A stretch of DNA of 64,000 bases, taken from Oscillospiraceae bacterium. GTDB taxonomy: Bacteria > Bacillota > Clostridia > Saccharofermentanales > Saccharofermentanaceae. The first letter of the stretch is position 1, and every line of letters begins with the position of its first letter. A program made the position numbers and the translations under genes. Below are positions 59,103-64,000 of this stretch, one piece after another. The notes below the pieces were generated by a model that was not told the DNA's origin, searched no databases, and was given only the letters and a program-made list of their open reading frames with translations. The stretch lies in assembly GCA_900176545.1 (NCBI GenBank), contig FWXP01000001.1, forward strand, positions 62,001 to 126,000. Reading direction: 5' to 3'.

Positions 59103-61076
59103 ATGGATCACGCATATCTGTTTAATCAGGGCGAAGATTATATGGTGTATAACTTCCTGGGTGCACATCCCTTTACGGATGGTGACACATCAGGATTCGT
59201 ATTCAGAGTATGGGCTCCCAAAGCTTCCGGAGTAAGTGTAATCGGAGATTTCAATGATTGGGAACCCAACGCTTCCAAGATGTATCGTTTGGGAAACTCA
59301 GGTATATGGGAAGTGAAGGTCGAAGGTGCATGTCAGTGGGATCGCTATAAGTACAGGGTGATCGGTGCCGACAACAGGATCTACGACAAGGGAGATCCTT
59401 ATGCAAGGCACTTTGAGACAAGACCCAATAATGCATCTATCCTTTATGATCCGGATGATTATAAGTGGGGAGATTCCAAGTTCATGAAGAGCAGACCCGA
59501 CGCGGTCAAGGATCCCCAGCCTATCAATATCTATGAGCTTCATCTTGGTTCCTGGAGAAGACATCCGGACGGCAACTTCTTCACATATAAGGAATCAGCA
59601 ATCGATCTTGCAGACTACTGTAAGAAGATGAATTATACGCATATAGAACTAATGCCTATCCTCGAGCATCCTCTCGACGCTTCCTGGGGATATCAGGTTA
59701 CCGGATACTATGCAGTCACATCGAGGTTCGGTACTCCTGCCGACTTCAAGTATTTTGTTGATGTACTTCATCAGAACGGCATCGCGGTCATCCTTGACTG
59801 GGTACCCGCGCATTTCCCTAAGAACCTTGAAGGTCTTGTAAGATTCGACGGAACACCTTGCTATGAGTATTCCGATCCCCGTATCGGAGAGCACAGGGAA
59901 TGGGGTACATACGTATTCGATTATTCCAAGAATGAGGTCATCTCATTCCTTATATCAAATGCCGTATTCTGGATCAATGAATTCCATCTTGATGGTCTTC
60001 GTGTCGATGCCGTGAGCAGCATGCTCTACAGGGATTACGGAAGACAGTCCTATATTCCCAATAAGTACGGCGGCAATGAGAATCTCGAAGCTATCGAGTT
60101 CTTTAAGAAGCTGAACGGTATCATCCGTGCAAGATTCCCTCATGTGATGATGATCGCTGAAGAGTCAACTGCTTGGCCCAAGGTATCGCATCCGGTAGAA
60201 GAGGGAGGACTCGGATTCACCCATAAGTGGAATATGGGATGGATGCACGATACGCTGGATTATTTCTCCACGGATTCATATGCAAGGGGATGGCACCATG
60301 ATCAGTTCTGCTTCTCCATGATGTATGCATTCTCAGAGAACTATGTACTGAGCCTGTCGCACGATGAAGTCGTTCACGGCAAGTATTCCATGATCGATAA
60401 GATGCCTGGTGACGTATGGCGTAAGTTCGCATCGCTTCGTACTCTCTTCCTTTATCAGATGAGCCATCCGGGCGCAAAGCTCAACTTCATGGGAGCCGAG
60501 TTCGGTCAGTTTATCGAGTGGAGATTCTACGAGGAACTTCAGTGGTTTATGCTGGACTTCGAATCGCACAGGCTCCTTCAGGAATTCTGTTCACAGCTCA
60601 ACAGGTTCTATATCGATAATCCTCAGCTTTGGAGAGATGATAAGACCTGGGCCGGATTTGAGTGGATAGATGCATCCGATACGGTAAATAACGTATTTAT
60701 CTATGCAAGAAAGAGTCCGCTTCCCAAGGAGAACGACATCTATGTCGCTCTCAATATGGTGCCTCAGCCTCTTGAGGATTATAAGATCCCCGTATATGAG
60801 CCCGGTACCTATAAGATCGTAATGAATACAGATGATATGGCATACGGCGGAAGCGGTTATCCCTTGGGTGTTACGGGAGAGGCGCTATTTGAGGCCGTTG
60901 AGGAAGAGTATAACGGCAAGCCTTATCACATTAAGCTCAATCTTCCTCCTCTTGCAGGTATCTACTTCATGAAGGTAAAGGAACCTGCTCCCAAGAAGAA
61001 GGCTAAGAAGCCTGCAGCCAAGAAGACGGCGGTCAAGAAGACAGCCGCCAAGACGGCAAAGAAGACTAAGAAATAA
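59103..61076 (+). CDS. glgB: 1,4-alpha-glucan branching enzyme with Lys/Ala-rich C-terminal tail
   Basis: This GH13 branching enzyme makes alpha-1,6 branches in glycogen. It has an N-terminal CBM48 (FRVWAPKASGVSVIGDFNDWE), and the catalytic motifs HFPKNLEGL, DGLRVDAVSSMLY (nucleophile Asp), MMIAEESTAWP (acid/base Glu) and LSLSHDEVVHGK (transition-state Asp). The protein is 657 residues. Unusually, the last 30 or so residues are a Lys/Ala/Thr/Pro-rich tail (repeats of KKTA and AKK), not part of any GH13 domain. The ATG at 59103 follows GGAGGAAGA; a TTG 18 nt upstream is rejected. First gene of glgB-glgC-glgD-glgA. Confidence 0.95.
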   Translation: MDHAYLFNQGEDYMVYNFLGAHPFTDGDTSGFVFRVWAPKASGVSVIGDFNDWEPNASKMYRLGNSGIWEVKVEGACQWDRYKYRVIGADNRIYDKGDPYARHFETRPNNASILYDPDDYKWGDSKFMKSRPDAVKDPQPINIYELHLGSWRRHPDGNFFTYKESAIDLADYCKKMNYTHIELMPILEHPLDASWGYQVTGYYAVTSRFGTPADFKYFVDVLHQNGIAVILDWVPAHFPKNLEGLVRFDGTPCYEYSDPRIGEHREWGTYVFDYSKNEVISFLISNAVFWINEFHLDGLRVDAVSSMLYRDYGRQSYIPNKYGGNENLEAIEFFKKLNGIIRARFPHVMMIAEESTAWPKVSHPVEEGGLGFTHKWNMGWMHDTLDYFSTDSYARGWHHDQFCFSMMYAFSENYVLSLSHDEVVHGKYSMIDKMPGDVWRKFASLRTLFLYQMSHPGAKLNFMGAEFGQFIEWRFYEELQWFMLDFESHRLLQEFCSQLNRFYIDNPQLWRDDKTWAGFEWIDASDTVNNVFIYARKSPLPKENDIYVALNMVPQPLEDYKIPVYEPGTYKIVMNTDDMAYGGSGYPLGVTGEALFEAVEEEYNGKPYHIKLNLPPLAGIYFMKVKEPAPKKKAKKPAAKKTAVKKTAAKTAKKTKK

Positions 61077-61104
61077 GACAGAATGAATATATGGAGGTAT
61101 TTTT

Positions 61105-62364
61105 ATGGCTAAGGCTGATGTAGTAGCAATGATCCTTGCAGGAGGACAGGGCGCAAGGCTCGGTGTTCTTACCAAGAAGATCGCAAAGCCCGCAGTTCCT
61201 TTCGGAAGCCGTTACAGGATAATAGATTTCCCTTTGTCTAATTGCGTTAATTCAGGTATAGAGACGGTAGGCGTACTCTCGCAGTACCAGCCCCTCGCTC
61301 TCAACACATATGTTGGTAACGGTCATCCCTGGGATCTTGACCGTAATAACGCAGGTGCTTATATCCTTCCTCCTTACCAGAGATCCGGTAAGAGTGACTG
61401 GTATAAAGGTACTGCTAATGCAATCTACCAGAATAAGGATTTCCTCGATGACTGTAATCCCAAGTATGTAGTTATCCTTTCAGGTGACCATATCTATAAG
61501 ATGGATTACGCGCTGATGCTCAAGAGCCATATCGAGAAGGGTGCTGATGCTACCGTCGCAGTGTACGAAGTACCGTGGGAGGAAGCTCCCAGATTCGGTA
61601 TTCTCAATACGGAGGGTGACGATTCCATCGTAGAGTTCGAGGAGAAGCCCAAGGAGCCTAAGAGCAACCTGGCTTCAATGGGTGTTTACGTATTTACATG
61701 GAGTGTCCTTCGTGAGGCTCTTATTAAGGACGAGGCTGACGAGAAGTCCAATAACGACTTCGGTAAGAATATCATCCCCATGCTCCTTAATGAAGGCAAG
61801 AAGCTCTTTGCTTACCGCTTCTCAGGTTACTGGAAGGATGTAGGAACAATCTCGTCTCTTTGGGAGACCAATATGGATATCCTGGATAAGCCCGAAGAGA
61901 TCAATCTCGTTGACCGTTCCTGGAAGATCTTTTCCAGAAACCCCGTCAAGCCTTCACAGTTCATCGGTTCGGAGGCAAGCGTCAAGAATTCTGCGCTTAC
62001 GGACGGATGCCGAGTATATGGTAACTGTATCCATTCAGTACTTTCTGATTCAGTCGTTATAGAGAAGGGTGCTACAGTAAAGGATTGCGTGCTCCTTCCC
62101 GGTGTAGTCGTCAAGGAAGGCGCGCATCTCGAGAGATGTATCGTTGACTTCGGTACGATAATCGGTAAGGACGTTAAGGCCGGACCTAAGATCGAAGGTG
62201 AAGGCCCTTATACGAACCGTAAGATCTGCTCCGAAGGTATCTGCGTATTCGAGCGCGGCCTGAAGATCAAGGACGGCGCAGTGATCCCGGGCAACAGCAT
62301 GATCGATTCGGATGTTAAGGTGTCCGATGAAGAGAATGTCATAGAGAGTACGTTCAGGGTATAA
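61105..62364 (+). CDS. glgC: Glucose-1-phosphate adenylyltransferase, catalytic subunit
   Basis: This enzyme makes ADP-glucose, the donor for glycogen synthase, from glucose-1-phosphate and ATP. The nucleotidyl-transferase signature is [49 protein letters not shown] and the [23 protein letters not shown] loop match GlgC. The C-terminal left-handed beta-helix repeats follow. The 419 residues match the family. GGAGGT precedes the ATG. The close partner glgD follows at 18 nt. Confidence 0.97.
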   Translation: MAKADVVAMILAGGQGARLGVLTKKIAKPAVPFGSRYRIIDFPLSNCVNSGIETVGVLSQYQPLALNTYVGNGHPWDLDRNNAGAYILPPYQRSGKSDWYKGTANAIYQNKDFLDDCNPKYVVILSGDHIYKMDYALMLKSHIEKGADATVAVYEVPWEEAPRFGILNTEGDDSIVEFEEKPKEPKSNLASMGVYVFTWSVLREALIKDEADEKSNNDFGKNIIPMLLNEGKKLFAYRFSGYWKDVGTISSLWETNMDILDKPEEINLVDRSWKIFSRNPVKPSQFIGSEASVKNSALTDGCRVYGNCIHSVLSDSVVIEKGATVKDCVLLPGVVVKEGAHLERCIVDFGTIIGKDVKAGPKIEGEGPYTNRKICSEGICVFERGLKIKDGAVIPGNSMIDSDVKVSDEENVIESTFRV

Positions 62365-62382
62365 GAAAAGGAGATACAGATT

Positions 62383-63492
62383 ATGTTCAATAACGCAATG
62401 GGTCTGATACTTGCAGACAATAAGAAGATCTCACTGGGGGAATTGACAGTGCCAAGAGCCCTGTCGGCTATTCCTTTTGCTGGAAGATACAGGATCATCG
62501 ACTTCATGCTTTCCAATATGGTTAATTCCGGCATAAAGAACGTCGGTGTCCTTACGCTCAATAAGTATAAGTCGCTCATGGATCACCTGGGTACCGGTGC
62601 TGCCTGGAGCCTTGACCGTAAGAACGACGGTCTTCATATACTTCCTCCGTACGTCAACTCGGAAGCTATCGACATTAACGGCGACGAAGAACTCGCAGGT
62701 GTCCTTGATTTCCTTCGTACTTCAAGAGCTACATACGTTATCGTTGCTAACAGCAATATCGTTCTTAATACCACATTTGACGATATGATCTCTGCTCATG
62801 AGAAGAGTGGTGCGGATCTTACAGTCATGTATAACAGAGACGGAACTAAGTACGGCAGTCCCTGTTATATCCTCGATACTGATAATGACGGATTCGTAAA
62901 GGATATGCTCTTTAATCCTCAGAAGGCTGCATCCAATAAGTCTTCCCTCGGTATCATCTGCCTTAGAAGGGATATGCTGGTAGATATCATCTCCAAGCAG
63001 ATGTCACACGGCATGACGCACTTCGGTGTTCATTCCATGGTAAAGATGTTCGATGAGCTCAAGGTGTTCGCATATGAGTACAATGGAACGGCCCTTCGCA
63101 TCAACAGCGTACAGGGATACTTCAATTCCTCGATGACTCTTCTTAACGAGAGCATAAGAAATGATCTCTTCTGGAGCGGCGATCCCGTTTACACGAAGGT
63201 CAAGGACGAAGCTCCCACGCTCTATTTCGATAATGCTGAAGCTAAGAATTCCATTATCTCCGATGGTTGCAGGATCTACGGTAATGTTGAAGATTCGATA
63301 ATCTTCAGGAGCGTTACGGTATCCAAGAATACCACTATCAAGAATTGTATCGTAATGCAGGATGTACATATCTCAGAGAATTGTCATCTGGAGAATGTAA
63401 TCCTTGACAAGAATTCATTCGTAAGGCCGGGAGTACGACTTGTCGGGCATCACGATTACCCGGTAGTAATAGGAAAGGGTGCAGGTATCTGA
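62383..63492 (+). CDS. glgD: Glucose-1-phosphate adenylyltransferase regulatory subunit GlgD
   Basis: This GlgC-like subunit lacks the full catalytic signature. The N-terminal GLILADNKKISLGELTVPRALSAIPFAGRYRIIDFML replaces the GGGQG loop with a degenerate form, and the catalytic Asp loop reads VANSNIVLN. The C-terminal beta-helix is retained. In Firmicutes GlgD pairs with GlgC to form the active hetero-oligomer. 369 residues. AAGGAGA precedes the ATG. The gene ends 1 nt before the glgA start. Confidence 0.95.
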   Translation: MFNNAMGLILADNKKISLGELTVPRALSAIPFAGRYRIIDFMLSNMVNSGIKNVGVLTLNKYKSLMDHLGTGAAWSLDRKNDGLHILPPYVNSEAIDINGDEELAGVLDFLRTSRATYVIVANSNIVLNTTFDDMISAHEKSGADLTVMYNRDGTKYGSPCYILDTDNDGFVKDMLFNPQKAASNKSSLGIICLRRDMLVDIISKQMSHGMTHFGVHSMVKMFDELKVFAYEYNGTALRINSVQGYFNSSMTLLNESIRNDLFWSGDPVYTKVKDEAPTLYFDNAEAKNSIISDGCRIYGNVEDSIIFRSVTVSKNTTIKNCIVMQDVHISENCHLENVILDKNSFVRPGVRLVGHHDYPVVIGKGAGI

Positions 63493-63493
63493 T

Positions 63494-64000
63494 ATGAAAG
63501 ACATCAAGGTTTTATTTGTTTCTTCGGAGGTTAGTCCCTTCGTCAAGGTCGGAGGTCTTGCAGATGTAGTAGGAGCTCTTCCCGTTGAACTTAATAAGGA
63601 GAATATCGACGCCAGGGTCATCCTTCCTTTGTACAGGAAGATAAAGATCAAGTATCAGCAGGAACTTGAGTTCCTCGGCTGGAAGATGGTACATATGGGA
63701 TGGAGATCTCTTTATGCGGGTCTTTTTAAGCTTGAGAAGAACGGCACCGTATTCTATTTCGTAGATAATGAATACTACTTTAATTTCGATCAGGTTTATG
63801 TAGAGTACGTATTCGATATCGAGAGATACTGCTTCTTCCAGAGAGCCGTTCTCGACTTCATGGGAGACTTCATGAGCTTTGAGCCCAATGTACTCCACTG
63901 TAACGATTGGCAGACCGGTATGATGCCCATGCTCCTTGATGCACACTTCAAGAAGCACGGCTACCATTCTGACGTACAGACTGTATTTACGATACATAAC
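63494..64000 (+). CDS. glgA: Glycogen synthase, 3' end beyond the window
   Basis: This is the N-terminal 169 residues of a GT5 starch/glycogen synthase, which transfers glucose from ADP-glucose to a growing alpha-1,4 glucan. Visible motifs: the ADP-glucose lysine motif VSSEVSPFVKVGGLADVVGALP near the start, FVDNEYYF, and HCNDWQTGMMPMLL, followed by the expected TIHN. It begins 1 nt after glgD. It is cut by the window end, not by a mutation. Confidence 0.95.
   Translation, partial: MKDIKVLFVSSEVSPFVKVGGLADVVGALPVELNKENIDARVILPLYRKIKIKYQQELEFLGWKMVHMGWRSLYAGLFKLEKNGTVFYFVDNEYYFNFDQVYVEYVFDIERYCFFQRAVLDFMGDFMSFEPNVLHCNDWQTGMMPMLLDAHFKKHGYHSDVQTVFTIHN

Overview
The window looks like the chromosome of an anaerobic, moderate-GC Clostridia (Firmicutes). 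Evidence: strong GGAGG-type ribosome binding sites, near-consensus sigma-A promoters, a desulfoferrodoxin-type oxygen-defence domain, a paired GlgC/GlgD glycogen system, meso-diaminopimelate dehydrogenase, a FIST/EAL c-di-GMP module and a holin-like type I toxin. The family is uncertain; a gut or rumen lineage is only a guess. I see no insertion sequence, phage gene, CRISPR array or rRNA. There is one tRNA, tRNA-Ala(GGC).

Layout. 0-2.7 kb: desulfoferrodoxin domain, then an APH(3')-like kinase, a CAT-like acetyltransferase and a GNAT protein. 2.7-7.6 kb: ABC-2 exporter with an intramembrane-sensing histidine kinase and a LuxR-type regulator. 7.7-12.5 kb: HAD and GNAT enzymes, a TerB-like zinc-ribbon protein and two related membrane proteins. 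12.6-17.1 kb: TetR regulator with an ABC/FtsX exporter. 17.2-23.6 kb: EAL, FIST-EAL and an orphan LacI-type sensor. 23.7-27.4 kb: membrane protein, HAD phosphatases, a small toxin with a convergent small RNA, and a transglutaminase-like lipoprotein. 27.4-33.0 kb: a 1717-residue DUF4132 protein with a small partner. 33.1-40.1 kb: a complete arginine-to-spermidine operon behind a structured leader RNA. 40.2-43.8 kb: MoxR/DUF58 module. 43.8-49.5 kb: MATE pump, then papain-like lipoprotein, flavoprotein and second papain-like lipoprotein. 49.6-57.9 kb: SPFH/flotillin, patatin, Ddh, cytidylate-kinase-like protein, membrane protein, sodium symporter and FAD protein. 57.9-59 kb: tRNA-Ala and a barnase/barstar pair. 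59-64 kb: glgB-glgC-glgD-glgA, with glgA cut by the window end.

How it works together. The spermidine operon encodes arginine to agmatine (SpeA), agmatine to putrescine (AguA, AguB) and two possible aminopropylation routes (SpeE, and CASDH plus NspC). Its leader holds a multi-helix RNA, an intrinsic terminator just before the speA ribosome binding site, and a segment that can pair either inside the structured domain or with the terminator. This is the architecture of a transcription-terminating riboswitch that I cannot assign to a known class, and it is my lead candidate for something undescribed. Other strong non-coding signals are: a perfect TetR palindrome repeated upstream of the exporter the regulator sits beside; two copies of a TGAC-N4-GTCA palindrome exactly 60 bp upstream of the -10 box, at the ABC/two-component operon and at a membrane-protein gene 51 kb away; a type I toxin-antitoxin-like locus whose two convergent RNAs carry matching 5' hairpins; and several gene junctions where a promoter is embedded in the preceding gene's terminator.

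Coordinates of -35/-10 boxes and hairpins come from reading the sequence by eye. No folding, alignment or database search was run.
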